A DNA stretch of 64,000 bases from Schizochytrium sp. CCTCC M209059 (lineage: Eukaryota > Sar > Bigyra > Thraustochytrida > Thraustochytriidae), in assembly GCA_000818945.1 (NCBI GenBank), contig KN805434.1, positions 62,001-126,000 on the forward strand, read 5' to 3'. The notes below the pieces were generated by a model that was not told the origin of the DNA, searched no databases, and was given only the letters and a program-made list of their open reading frames with translations. The translations under genes were made by a program, and so were the position numbers. This document shows, piece by piece, positions 46,780-57,125 of the stretch (its first letter is position 1; each line of letters begins with the position of its first letter).

Positions 46780-47353
46780 TTATTGCAAATGTAGACCAAA
46801 AATGTTCACTAGGCAAAAGATGGCGCTGTTTTCCCATTGTACGGTGCACGCGCCATCTTTGGCGGCATCGAATACGCAGGAGCTACTGGCGTGCATACCA
46901 AAGCGTCCAGCTTGAGCTTTCGGCACGATCTGGCATGTGACTGCTCGGCCATATAAATATGCGCGTGTGTTAGCAACAAGGTTTGGGAGACTCTTTTTAT
47001 GCTGCTTTTTTCGCGACAATGTGGCGAGCAGTGGCGAACAAACGAGCCTTGACTTACCAACAAACTTAAAATTGGCGGAAAGCTGTTCGAGTTCGCCTGC
47101 GATGGTCGCAGGCACCTGTTCTGCAATTTCCTGCATCTTTGATCGTGTTTCTCCCGGCGCGTCAGCGGTCGCTCAACTTTCTTTGCCCCTTGTCTTTCTT
47201 TCTTGCTCGTCTTCTCAACCCGAAAACTTGAAGCAAACGTACCTGGGCTGCATGATATTTGTCGTGTCCTTGCAATGTCGTTTCCAAGCTCACACGCGCA
47301 AGCTCGGCGGCTCTGTCGCGCAGGGCAGCAAACGTCTCGGCCCCGGCAGTCAT
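46780..47353 (-). CDS. DYNLT1: Tctex-type dynein light chain (DYNLT), three exons
   Basis: Small homodimeric cargo-binding subunit of cytoplasmic and ciliary dynein. Exons: 47353-47243, 47136-47058 and 46940-46780; donors GTACGT and GTAAGT; junction phases 0 and 1. The product is 116 aa against 113 in human DYNLT1. The joined protein shows the full family pattern: helices (ETFAALRDRAAELARVSLE, then EIAEQVPATIAGELEQL), strand KFVVTCQIVPK across the second junction, then GMHASSSCVFDAAKDGACTV with WEN and the end CLVNIFGLHLQ (human: GLHTASSC...DGSCTVRWEN). The stop codon TAA lies inside an AATAAA hexamer (46784-46779), so the mRNA may have almost no 3' UTR. Whether it serves cytoplasmic, inner-arm or intraflagellar dynein cannot be decided. 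Confidence 0.9.
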
Positions 47354-48151
47354 GGCTTGCGCCTGTCGATGAGCGGTTTGCACGAAGCGAACACGGGTAT
47401 ATACTCTGCGTACGGAGCCGGGCGGCGCGCACGTGTACGACGCGCGTCGCTGGCCTCGTCTTCGGATGCGTATCGTCGAGACGCTTGATAAGGTTCTGAT
47501 TGACCTGATCCTTTTCTTGGGGTTGTTGTAGATGGGAAGGACGGGTGGGGGAAATGATCGTGGCAAACGGCCTGATACACCACATGAAAATTGAAAACGC
47601 AGAAAAGTCGAAGAAGAAATCGCTGGAGGACAACGACGAGCAAACGAAAGCTAGCTGTGAGTCCGTCAAGAGAAGGCCCTTTCCTCTTACATTGATTGAA
47701 AAAGCAGCCATAACCAGGAATGTGGCCAACACGCTTGCCAGCAAGCCTCGAGACCCAAATAAAGGGGTGAAGGCCGTACACGTTTTTGGCAACTTGGTCT
47801 CTTTCACATTGGCTACGCAACGCTGAGAACAAGCAAAACAAGGCATGGAGTACGTCATTGACAGATACACACAGGCGGCCGTCATGCAAGTAAAGACAAG
47901 AAGAAGAAGAACAACAAGAAGTATAAAAAAGAAGACGACATCCTGAGACACGTGTGCTGGCTGATGCCGTTGCCATTGATCATGTACAACACCGGGACGC
48001 GAAAAGCTTCTACACTTGGTTGGAGCTGGGACCTTTTGCTTTGCCTGCTTGCCGGGCATTACTGGATTTAAAGCAGACACGGTGCACGCACATCGAATCA
48101 GCCGCAAAGGCTCGGATTTGGGGGTGAAAGAAGAAGGGAGGAGGACTCAGT
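47354..48151. other. Intergenic region without clear gene
   Basis: About 800 bp, promoter side of the dynein light chain gene and 3' side of the GLG1-type gene. A GAAGAAGAA-rich stretch lies at 47896-47932. Open frames here have no recognisable domains. Confidence 0.45.
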
Positions 48152-49213
48152 TTACAAGAGCATGGTGGGACGCTCGCCCGTTTCAAGAAGCGGTTTCTTG
48201 CTCGAATCGTCGTCTCCCAGAGTGTATGCAGCAGCAGGCTCGCTTCGGTCCTCCTTGTTTACTGCGGAGGAAGCAGGGCACAACTCGCGGTAGATCATGC
48301 GCATCGCGAGGAAAAGGACAACAGCAGCAGCCCAGGCAGCGACGAGCGTGCTGGCAAAGGCGATGTAGTACCTTGCTCGGTAGTGAAGTTGTGACTTTTG
48401 GAGCGTCGAGAGCATCGCCACAACGCCGTGGACCACGTACGAGCGCGGGCCATTCGCACCCTGTTCGACGTTTGCTTGGGTTAATTGGTCCTTTTTAACC
48501 GCAAAGTAGTTCCTGCACTGTCCAGAAAGCTCCGCGGCATGCGACATGAGGCACTTGTGTACGCGGCCGCCGCCGAGTTGGGTGTCGCTGCAAAGGGAGA
48601 GAACGTCATCTTTGCAGTAGTTGGTGATTTGGAGGCGGTCGAGCGAGGTCGCGCAGGTCTTGCTGACCTCTTCCCGGAAGTCGCGCAGGCAGGAGATGAT
48701 GCCGGTCACCTCGCCCGCGGTGAGGGCCCTCTTGCCCATGTCCCAGGGAAGGTCGGGTTCGCAGAGATCGAGAATTTCGTCGTGGCATGCGCTCAGCCTG
48801 GGGCCGTCGTTTCGTTTCGATGCAATTTGGCCTCGCACTGCCTCGGTGGCCCAGTTGGGCTCGACGAGGATCTCCTGCTTCTCCATGTGGCCAATGCGGG
48901 CGTACCCACGCAGTCGGATGCGTGGCGAACGGGTCTTTGCGTGCGGGGGGATGACGTCGTCGACGAGTCGTTCTTCGTCCGCGAAGAACATCATCGCCAC
49001 GGACTCCATCTCACGCACGGTCGCTGCGATCTCCTCCATGGTCGCGTCATCCGGGAGGTGCGCGACGACCTGCACACGCTTGGGCTTGAGAGGCTTCTGC
49101 TTCAGCATGAACACCAGGTCTGCCAGGTTCGTCACCTCTGCGTGCGCGCCCGCGGGCAGGGCCGCCACCGCCACCGCGGCCACCGCCGCCCACCACGCCG
49201 CCGCGGCTCGCAT
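48152..49213 (-). CDS. GLG1-type Cys-rich single-pass membrane protein
   Basis: A 353-aa type I membrane protein with a signal peptide at residues 1-25 (MRAAAAWWAAVAAVAVAALP), a lumenal part, one TM helix at about 282-305 and a 48-residue cytosolic tail. Eight Cys (143, 151, 175, 187, 200, 208, 221, 233) follow the spacing of Golgi glycoprotein 1 (GLG1/ESL-1/MG-160) repeats: CHDEILDLC, ISCLRDF...VSKTC, YCKDDVLSLC, KCLMSHAAELSGQC, so about two repeats against 16 in animals. The N-terminal 100 residues (VQVVAHLPDDATMEEIAATV) are separate and unassigned. In animals GLG1 binds FGF and E-selectin in the Golgi; here only a secretory-pathway membrane protein can be claimed. The tail has no clear sorting motif. 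Confidence 0.75.
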   Translation of the reverse strand: MRAAAAWWAAVAAVAVAALPAGAHAEVTNLADLVFMLKQKPLKPKRVQVVAHLPDDATMEEIAATVREMESVAMMFFADEERLVDDVIPPHAKTRSPRIRLRGYARIGHMEKQEILVEPNWATEAVRGQIASKRNDGPRLSACHDEILDLCEPDLPWDMGKRALTAGEVTGIISCLRDFREEVSKTCATSLDRLQITNYCKDDVLSLCSDTQLGGGRVHKCLMSHAAELSGQCRNYFAVKKDQLTQANVEQGANGPRSYVVHGVVAMLSTLQKSQLHYRARYYIAFASTLVAAWAAAVVLFLAMRMIYRELCPASSAVNKEDRSEPAAAYTLGDDDSSKKPLLETGERPTMLL

Positions 49214-51042
49214 CCTCGCTCGCCCCTGATGTTCCGTGTCTCCTCGCCCCAGGCTTCCTTCGTGCGGGGCTTCGCGCGCGAGCCTCCCTGCGCACAGTCA
49301 CGGAGAGGGGCCGCCTCGCCTCTCCTCGCTTCCCCCGCCGCCGCTTCTCCGCTCTGCGCCGCGCTCCGCCTCGCGTCCTCGGCGTGCGTGCGTGCGTGCT
49401 TTGCGTGCTTTGCGTGCTTTGCGTGCTTGCTTGCCTGCGTCGAGCCAGGCCTCCTCTTGCGACCGTCGCACTCGCTTCTGCGCGAGGCTCTTCTCCCTCT
49501 CCCCTCTTCTCCTCGCCTCTTCCCTCTCCTCCCCTCTTCTCCTCCTCGCCTGCCTTGCGGTTCTGCCGCCTCCGCCGCGCCGCGATCGCCGCCCGCCCGA
49601 CGCGATGGAGGGCAAGAAAGCAAGCGAGNNNNNNNNNNNNNNNNNTCGAGTTCAGGTTGGTTGGGCTGTCTCGCATGGGCTAGCTAGCTGGCTGGCTTGC
49701 TCGCGCTCGCTCGCTCGCTCGCTGGCCTGGCCTGGCCCCGGTGCTGGCCGCGAGAGTCGTTGGGCCCGCGCCTCTGCCGCCTTGTCTTTGTCCGCGACCG
49801 CGCCTGGCCCCGCGGCATCCGAAGGGGCCGCAGCGAGCGAGTTCGTCCCAGACGCTGGGCCAGAAACGGCAGAGCCGAGCCTCCCTGGCACGGGCCCGCA
49901 ACGGACGCCGCGCCTCCTGCCGCGGCTTTCTCGACGGGGGGCTTGTCGAGGTTCGTTGGTCGCAGGGCAGCCGCTCGACGGAGGGCGTTCGACGGGCGAA
50001 GAAGATCGTCCATGCTGCGAGGCCTGCGCTGCTTGCGCTTGCTTACTCGCTTAACAAAAAAATGGGGGGAAAAGGAAAACGCCTCCCGCGACCGCCCCGC
50101 TGCCGCTGCTGCAGAGCGCTTCGCGTCGCCTGAGGCGCTGAGCGCCACGAATCGAAGTGGACTGAGGTGGCGTGCGGCGTAGCTTGGTATGGGGTCGGGT
50201 CGCAATCGCCTCGCCTCGCCTCGCATCGCCTCGCATCGCATCGCCTCGCATCGCTCCGCAGATGCGTGTGCCAGAAGATGACCGTTAAAAAGGCAGCGTA
50301 TACCACTAGTAGTTCTACTTCCATTAATAGTAGTAAAGTAGGAACTTCCACCATTGACAGCTTGCGCCCTGCCTGAATCGACACTCACTCTCACTCTCGT
50401 GGCGGGCGCTGCGCGAATGCCTTTTAGGCGACCGAAGTTGTTTCTGCTGGCTGGCCCTCCCGTGAGCGCCTTGTCTGTACTGCTGCCTGAAACCATTGCG
50501 GCAGCAGCCAGCTGCAGCTTCTGGCCCTCGGCAGCACCATGAACTGCCAACTGCAGCTCAGGAATTGTAAGCCCATGAGATGCAGTCCAACCTGGTCAAG
50601 GCGTTTCGTCTCGGTTGCAGGTAGTAAGTAGCCCGACGGGAAGAGGGACGGGGAGAGAAAGAATGGAGGACAAAGAAAGGGGGGTGGCCATGCACGCGAC
50701 CGCACAGATTTGTCAATCGTCCCCCTCTCCGTCCCTCGCGACTGGCGCCGGTGAAAATGATGTCTTTCAGGCCAAGTAACCGACACAGAATCAAGCCTAC
50801 TGCAAACTTGCTTCTCTTTCTCTCTTTAGTGGCACCAACAAGGGAAAAAGGAAGGAGGTAGGGAGGGCCGAATTTCGGGGACACGAATTTTGTTCCCCAT
50901 GCGCGCAATTTCAAAGAGACGGGACCTAAATCTTGAGGTTTCTTCGTAAAAGTACTTTATCAGGGTTTACCGAGCTTTAAGCACGGCAGATGCCAGTCAA
51001 CAAACAAAACCAAGGCTTGCGTACTTTCAGACAGGTCGTAAA
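49214..51042. other. Large GC-rich region without clear gene; assembly gap
   Basis: About 1.8 kb between two minus-strand genes: 3' side of the MATE gene, promoter of the GLG1-type gene. It contains a (GCGTGCTTT)n array at 49383-49435, 17 N at 49629-49645, a GCTAGCTAGCTGGC stretch at 49679-49695, (CTCG)n at 49704-49725 and a CTCGCATCGC-type array at 50208-50256. The open frames are Arg/Ala/Ser-rich low-complexity readings typical of random GC-rich DNA. A non-coding RNA cannot be excluded. Confidence 0.5.
49629..49645. other. Assembly gap (17 N)
   Basis: Seventeen undetermined bases in the GC-rich intergenic region between the GLG1-type and MATE genes. Confidence 0.95.
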
Positions 51043-52686
51043 TCAGGCGAGGGTGGCGAGGTTCTTAGCCTCGGACGAAGCGTCGGTGTTGTCGAACTTG
51101 GCAGAAATCGAGCGCGAGTACTCACGCCAATCCTTGCGAATAACGCACATGATCAGCAGCGAATCGAGCAAAAAGTAAATCACAGGCATGCTTTGCCAAA
51201 TGCCTAGCACGCCACGATCGAGATACTTGAAGGTGAAGAGTACCAATGGCATCCCAAGCATCCACAACGACAAGAGAACCGCATAAGACATTTGCGCTTG
51301 GAGTGCTAGCGCGCGGATAAGTCCCGTTGTGACGCCGAAAATGGCGTCACCCATCAAAAAGACGCACACCCAGGGCCAAATAGCGTTCGCCTGCTCCTTG
51401 ACCTGAAGATCATCCGTAAAGCTACTCACGATGGCGTCGCGGAATATAAACATGCAGACACTAAAGGTGGCCGTCGTAAGGCAACACGCAAACGTGCCGA
51501 TGCGCGCCACTTTCTTCGCTAGCAGTACCTTACCAACCGCCAGAAGCTGGCCCACCTGCGAGGAAAGTCCGATGGCAAAGCCGAGCGGAATCATAAAGGC
51601 CAGCGGAATGAGCGAGTACGCAATTGTGTGCGCCGCGAGGGAGGCGGTGCCAGCCTGACCCGTTATAAAGCATACAACCTCCCAAAACCACCACTCTGAG
51701 TTCGACATGATCCCCGGAATACCAAGCTGTACGACGAGCCAGGCGCCCTTTTTGTCCAGCAGGGCTTTGCGCCAGAACCCCACATCAAAACTTGCCGGGA
51801 AGGTTTCTGGATGGTGCTGCTCGCCGAAGCGAAAGAGAATGAAAATGAGCAACGCCAAGGTGTTCATTGAAGCAACGTGTGCCATTGGTGCGCCCTGAAA
51901 TCCGAACTCAAAAACCTCTGCAAATAGATGCACATAGACAGGGTGCATGCACAAAACAAAAACGTATAACCACACAAAAGGAAGCGTGACGTTTTGCGCG
52001 CGGTAAAAACGAAGAGCACACTCGCAAAACACCAACGCTGGGTACGCAAAGGCGTAAATGTCTAAAAACTCCTTGGCCAGCACTGCGGATTCCTCTGGCT
52101 GGCCGAGAAAGACTAAAATCTTGTCCATGTACATGACAATGGGGCCCAACGGCGTGAGAAGGAAGAGACACAAGAAAAAGGATCGCGCGCAGATCTGGCC
52201 CACTTCCCGGTACTGCTTGAGACTAAAGGCCTGCGGCGTCAACGTTTCCGCGGCGCTCAGCAAGCCCATCACCAACGAAAGCACCACGAGATTACCGCTC
52301 AGGTTCGCGAGGGAGAAGCCCGTCAGTGCCACCGTGCCAAAGTGTCGTCCCACGTAGGTGGACGTGTACGTGTTCTGCAGCGAGAAGGACAGCTGGATCA
52401 GCACCGCTGGCAGCGCAAGTTTGCCAAAGAGCTTGAACTCTGCCATGACGGCCGCAGCACTCGGCTCCTCCTCTTCCTCGAAATCGGCCTTGACAATTCC
52501 TTTTCCAATCGCTACCTTCTTCCTTGGGCCCTCCCTGGCCAACAGGTCAGCATTCTCCACATCCTGCTCAGTGGCTGCCTCGGACCCGCGCGTCGTCGCT
52601 CCTAGGTCCGTCAGTGCTGCCATCTCGAGTTCCTCTTCATCCCTGCCGGAGCTTGACGTCAACATCTTCTTCGCGCCGCTTGCCAC
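51043..52686 (-). CDS. MATE-family multidrug/toxin extrusion transporter
   Basis: Cation-coupled antiporter of 547 aa with about 12 TM helices in two MatE halves (about 85-245 and 310-475) after an 80-residue acidic, disordered cytosolic N-terminus. Recognisable family parts: FGKLALPAVLIQLSFSLQN at the first helix, VALTGFSLANLSGNLVVLSL in helix 2, SAAETLTPQAFSLKQYREVG (the conserved ALxT..gQa.Ga..y..vG segment), LGIPGIMSNSEWWFWEV starting the second half, and LAAHTIAYSLIPLAFMIPLG. It resembles eukaryotic (plant DTX/animal MATE) types. Substrate unknown; plasma membrane or vacuolar location not decidable. Several in-frame Met occur in the first 25 residues, so the start could be slightly later. 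Confidence 0.9.
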   Translation of the reverse strand: MASGAKKMLTSSSGRDEEELEMAALTDLGATTRGSEAATEQDVENADLLAREGPRKKVAIGKGIVKADFEEEEEPSAAAVMAEFKLFGKLALPAVLIQLSFSLQNTYTSTYVGRHFGTVALTGFSLANLSGNLVVLSLVMGLLSAAETLTPQAFSLKQYREVGQICARSFFLCLFLLTPLGPIVMYMDKILVFLGQPEESAVLAKEFLDIYAFAYPALVFCECALRFYRAQNVTLPFVWLYVFVLCMHPVYVHLFAEVFEFGFQGAPMAHVASMNTLALLIFILFRFGEQHHPETFPASFDVGFWRKALLDKKGAWLVVQLGIPGIMSNSEWWFWEVVCFITGQAGTASLAAHTIAYSLIPLAFMIPLGFAIGLSSQVGQLLAVGKVLLAKKVARIGTFACCLTTATFSVCMFIFRDAIVSSFTDDLQVKEQANAIWPWVCVFLMGDAIFGVTTGLIRALALQAQMSYAVLLSLWMLGMPLVLFTFKYLDRGVLGIWQSMPVIYFLLDSLLIMCVIRKDWREYSRSISAKFDNTDASSEAKNLATLA

Positions 52687-53614
52687 TTGTTGCGCGTCGC
52701 CTTGCCCGGCCGAGACCCGCGCTTGCTGCGCTTGCCTCGCCGCTAATCTGAAGCGCGTTTGCTAGCCCTCTGCCACCGGTCTGCGAAGGCGATACCAGCG
52801 TGCCGGGACTGTCACAAAGGCTGTCGTCACAACTTTTCATTCACTCTTGCTCCTGCTCCTGCTCCTCTTGCTCTTGCTCTTGCTCTTGCTTCTGCTCCTG
52901 CTCCTGCTCCAGAAGTACTAGTTCTACTGGTTCTTGGCGCTCGAGTCCGCCATGGTCTCCGTCGCGCTCCTGCTCCTCGCCTCACATACCGTGTACGTAC
53001 GTACATGTAACGCGTAGGAATCGCTCCTCTCCTCGCGCCTCCGAGAGCGGCGTCTTCTCCGTTGAGACCGGCGGCAAGGTCGGGGAACACGGCTTCCGTT
53101 GGCGGCGCAGGCTGCAGGAAGAACAAGGGCGGGATGCCCGCGGACGCGGAGAGAGAGCACATGCGTCAATCAGTCCGAGGAAAGTCAGGAAAGTCAACCT
53201 TGGACGAAGAATTTGGCTTGGCGCGCCGCGGCTTGCCTCGGTGACCACCCAAGTTGGACTCGAGGACAAAAAACACTCGTCGCCTTGGCTTGCTTGCTTG
53301 GTGGGTTCCGAGTCACTGTCAGTCGAGAAGAGCATCCTGGCCGTGCAGTGGTATACGTAAAGTGTGATGCATGCATGTATGCGACGCCGTGAAGGACATT
53401 TTTGATCCAACCTCGCGTGATACGAGTCCATAAAGCGAACGGAAGCGAACGAGGCGACCAAGCCTGCAGCAGCGCAGGGATAGCACGATACAGGGAAGCC
53501 CTGAAGATGGCAGGTTCAAGTTGGTTGGCCCGATTGGTTGCATGCGAAGAATGAAGAACACTGATGCCAAATAGGTTCTTTATCAAGCTTGCTACTAGCG
53601 AGCTAGCTAACTAG
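52687..53614. promoter_or_regulatory. MATE promoter region and TANGO6 3' region with simple repeats
   Basis: About 930 bp. A CTCTTG/CTCCTG hexamer array spans 52848-52915, a TACGTACGTAC palindrome lies at 52991-53003, and CTAGC-rich words sit at 53594-53616 next to the TANGO6 stop. No gene is accepted. Confidence 0.5.
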
Positions 53615-56600
53615 CTACAGCTCCTCAATGCCGAGACTAACGCGAAGCACCTTGTCCTGCTGGTCCGGAAAGGCGAATCTGCGCATGAGGCCATCGAGCA
53701 CACCGCGGGCACGGTCGCAGTGAAACCGCACCACGCGGTCCTCGTCACGATCGCCCGTGTCATTGATGATGCGCATGGCCTCGCGAAGATCGGCAGGAAT
53801 TTCTTGCAAGCCCTGCGTTCCCTCGACGGCAGCAGCGCCTTCGACCACCTTAAGCAGCACATAGGCTGCGGCGCGTCGCGCAGAAACAGACTTGTCAAAC
53901 GTCATGACGCCCTTGGCAAGCGCCACGGCGCCTTGCGCGTACTGAAAGGCAGCCCAGGGCGCCAGGGCGCAGAGATCTGCCAGATTCGAAAGACAGCTCG
54001 TGCAGTACATGTCGGCCAGCTCCGCAGGAGGCTTGGCAACCGGGCGTTCCCGCCTCGTTCCAGCCGACGAGGTCACATAACGTCCCTGAGCATCCACGTG
54101 CCCGGAACCTTGCCTCGAAGCACCCGCCGTTCGACCTGAGGCCCCGAAGCAAAAAGCACGAATCAGCCGAGGCGCGAACGCAGGGAGCATTTCGCCAGCA
54201 CGCTTTGCCGCGCTCGCCAACGCTTCGCCCAGGCGTATTCGAACTGTGATTGGGACGCTGTTCTCGTCCAAAAAGAGATCGACAAGCTTGGGAAACAAGT
54301 CGCGCGGGTAACGCGTGCTCGCCGTGGCAATGGCACGTACGCACGTCAGGTAGACGTACGAGTCGTCATCTTGAAGCGTGGCGACCAAGGTATTAACAAT
54401 GCCTTCAAAGTGCTGCTCACTCGGCCGCAAGGGCCCTGTCATTATCGCCGAGAGCTTGTCGAGGCCCATGGCACGCACCGGCGGGTCTTTGCTACGGAGG
54501 TCGTCGTCTGCCTCGGCGATGCGACGACCGATCGGATCAATCGTGTCGACTTCGTCCTGTGCTTCGGCGCTTCGGTTCTGCGGGGTCCAGCGCGATTCAC
54601 CGTCGCCGCCATGACGCTGCGTCGGCGTTGTCAAAATAGCTACGCGAACAGCACCAGCAAGTTCGGCAATTTCACCAGCCAGGGCGCGAACGGATGCTTG
54701 CGCGTTATCTTGGGCATGCAAAGGATCGATCGATCCAACAATATTCTTGTCCACTCGCTGTTGTCCCCGCTGTTGCTGCTGCTGTTGCTGTCCGATAATT
54801 TGGTCGACCACGTCGGGTTCATCCATTCGCCCAAGCGCCGACAGCGGCGCTAGCATTTCCTCAAGGACCCGGAATCGCGAAAAGTGTGACGTTGGTGCCG
54901 CATCCGTCTTGGAGATGCTCTTTGACCGAGGGACGTCTGGCCACAAGTCTGCGTTGGCATCCCCTGATGCCAGCGACGCAGCCATGGCCAGCGCCACAGG
55001 AGCGATCTCGAGCGCGAAACCGGCGCGACCGCCCGAGCCCGCGTGGCGATTTTCTGTTTCCTGAAAGGCTGCGTCTTCATAGCGCCAAAGACCGAGCGCG
55101 TGCGCACATGCACGAAGCAGACGAGCGATTCCGCGCGCGACAGATTCCACATCAACATGATCGCGCGAAAGAGCAAAGGTAGACTGCACCTCGAGCAAGC
55201 CCTGCACCAACGCCACATCAGCGGCAACTTGGGGATCAAGCTCGGCATCGCCCTGGTTTTGATCGTCAAGAATTCGCGCAATGCCTTCCAAAGACTGCGC
55301 AAAAAGACCATTTTGAAGCGCTGCGGCCCGTGAGTGCCGACCGACAACTTGCAAGACGAGATGCGCACGTGAGGTGGGATCCAATCCCTCCGTATAGGCG
55401 ACATCCTCATTGTCAGCATGCTCTGGAAGAATCCCGTCACTGACAGAAATGGACGGCGCATGTCCTTGCAATGAGGCATCGTCCTCGCTTGTTGCCAAAC
55501 TTTCGAGTAGCACGAGGCCACCCGAAGCCGACCGACGCAGCGCGAGCCGGCGGGTCTTGTTCTCTACGTACCAGCCAAACGCACCCGAAATGGCAGCAAA
55601 CTTGCGCACAAGGCGTACACCAGCATTTGCATCAACGTGGTCGAGCCAAAGTCGTACAAGTGCCTGTGCCTCGCCTTCGCCGCGACAGTTCATGATTGAA
55701 GCAAAGTGCATGATTTCCAATGCAGGCGTCAGAACCACCTCGAGGATTTTGAGGAGGGCAGGATCTGGTGGGGCAGCAGCCATGAGAATGCGGGCAAATT
55801 CAAGCGCCTGCAAGATGGCTGGCTCCTCGCTTGGCTGACCGAGCGCCTTGACCAGCGGCTGTATCACTTGCTCGGAAGCCAGGTCAGCATCAACGCGCGC
55901 GAGTTCGTTGACAGTCATGACTGCAGAGCGACGTACGAGTGCGCCGCGCGTCTTGTCCGTGTCTTGTAGACTGCCGCGAATGAGATCCACGAGCTGGCTG
56001 GCAACGGCTGAACGGCTTTCGGGTTTTTGAACGAGAAGACCAGAAACTTGCTGGAAGGCTTGAATGTTGCCATGCGGAACGTTGGTAAGCATCGTGGTCA
56101 TGACTGCGAGCACGCCCCCGCGCTTGGGCACCAAGGCCGAGAGTCGCCTACCCAGTGCGCCGCGCAAAGCACTTTGGCGCGGCGAAGGTTTACCGGCAGT
56201 CAAAAGTGTCCGCGCATACTTGGCCTGCAATTGCAACGCGCGTAAATAACCAGTGACGTGCAATCTTGTGCCTCGAATCTCCTCAAGCACGGGATGTCCG
56301 AGCGCCACGGCGATGAGGCACATGTCCCCAAGGTACCGGTCTTGGAGAAATTGTGCGTACATGGGTGTTTGACAAAATGCGTCAAGGATTTGAGCGGTGT
56401 CCTCGCACAAGCTGCGGTTGCTAAAGTATTCTGTAAAACCTCGATTCCGGATCGATTCATCGAGCCTGAGCGAGGATGGTGTGTCGCGCCCCGTTGACCA
56501 TTCCGTTGGGTCTGGTTCGAGGCCAAAGACGCCCTGGTCCGATGCTAGCGCTAAATATGGATAAACTGCCCAGCACAAGAGGATTTCAAGTAACACCTGC

Positions 56601-56869
56601 ACGCTGACCTGTTGTGCCACGCTGATCATGGACTCCTTGGGCACCTGCGAAGGTGGCGGCGTTGGGCCTGTCGTCTTGTCGACATTGCTCATGGGCTCCG
56701 CCTCGCGTCGTGCCGCGAGCTCTGCGCGCAGGAGCTCCAGGGAGCGCTCGCAGTGCGCGCGGAGCTCGTCTGCGCTTGCTCCGCGCGCCGCTTCGGACCG
56801 TACGAAGGCCGCCGCATCCTCCATGGTTTTCGAGAATTCGGGGTTTGCTTGCTTGCTTCGCCTTGCCAA
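53615..56869 (-). CDS. TANGO6: TANGO6/RTP1-like HEAT-repeat protein
   Basis: A 1084-aa alpha-solenoid. The best match is the TANGO6/Rtp1 family (yeast Rtp1 helps assemble and import RNA polymerase subunits; fly TANGO6 affects Golgi organisation and secretion). Family hallmarks: the segment DDDSYVYLTCVRAIATASTR near residue 860 followed by IRLGEALASAAKRAGEML (RTP1_C1-like), and a second C-terminal block with YCTSCLSNLADLCALAPWA and VSARRAAAYVLLKVVEG (RTP1_C2-like). A poly-Gln patch (QQQQQQQRGQQ, bases about 54755-54795) and a Ser/Gly linker interrupt the solenoid. Start: first ATG at 56869; Met16 (56824) is also possible. No TM helix is certain. Confidence 0.75.
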   Translation of the reverse strand: MARRSKQANPEFSKTMEDAAAFVRSEAARGASADELRAHCERSLELLRAELAARREAEPMSNVDKTTGPTPPPSQVPKESMISVAQQVSVQVLLEILLCWAVYPYLALASDQGVFGLEPDPTEWSTGRDTPSSLRLDESIRNRGFTEYFSNRSLCEDTAQILDAFCQTPMYAQFLQDRYLGDMCLIAVALGHPVLEEIRGTRLHVTGYLRALQLQAKYARTLLTAGKPSPRQSALRGALGRRLSALVPKRGGVLAVMTTMLTNVPHGNIQAFQQVSGLLVQKPESRSAVASQLVDLIRGSLQDTDKTRGALVRRSAVMTVNELARVDADLASEQVIQPLVKALGQPSEEPAILQALEFARILMAAAPPDPALLKILEVVLTPALEIMHFASIMNCRGEGEAQALVRLWLDHVDANAGVRLVRKFAAISGAFGWYVENKTRRLALRRSASGGLVLLESLATSEDDASLQGHAPSISVSDGILPEHADNEDVAYTEGLDPTSRAHLVLQVVGRHSRAAALQNGLFAQSLEGIARILDDQNQGDAELDPQVAADVALVQGLLEVQSTFALSRDHVDVESVARGIARLLRACAHALGLWRYEDAAFQETENRHAGSGGRAGFALEIAPVALAMAASLASGDANADLWPDVPRSKSISKTDAAPTSHFSRFRVLEEMLAPLSALGRMDEPDVVDQIIGQQQQQQQRGQQRVDKNIVGSIDPLHAQDNAQASVRALAGEIAELAGAVRVAILTTPTQRHGGDGESRWTPQNRSAEAQDEVDTIDPIGRRIAEADDDLRSKDPPVRAMGLDKLSAIMTGPLRPSEQHFEGIVNTLVATLQDDDSYVYLTCVRAIATASTRYPRDLFPKLVDLFLDENSVPITVRIRLGEALASAAKRAGEMLPAFAPRLIRAFCFGASGRTAGASRQGSGHVDAQGRYVTSSAGTRRERPVAKPPAELADMYCTSCLSNLADLCALAPWAAFQYAQGAVALAKGVMTFDKSVSARRAAAYVLLKVVEGAAAVEGTQGLQEIPADLREAMRIINDTGDRDEDRVVRFHCDRARGVLDGLMRRFAFPDQQDKVLRVSLGIEEL

Positions 56870-57125
56870 AGGTTTGCCTCCGAGTCAGCTTGACCAAATA
56901 AACAAAAGGAGGACAAGGAGAACAAGGAGAAACTTAAGGAGAGTGGTTTGCGAGGGAGGGGAGAAAAGCGCTCACGCAAAATGCCCAGCACTAGATCTCT
57001 ACGTACAGGGAAATTGAAAGAGTAAGGAAAAGGGTATTTGGTCGTTGTCAAGCCTGGGAAGGAAAGATGCACGCAAATGTTAAGGGAAAGTCAAGAAAAG
57101 GTTACTTGCTTGTTTTGACGAATGA

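Noticed and set aside
46809..48107. 432-codon minus-strand frame across the dynein light chain region
   Set aside because: Reads the true exons in the wrong frame and runs through introns and intergenic DNA; the three-exon Tctex model explains the region.
49684..50550. 288-codon minus-strand frame in the GC-rich gap
   Set aside because: Arg/Ala/Ser-rich with no domain or conserved motif; expected by chance in such GC-rich repeats.
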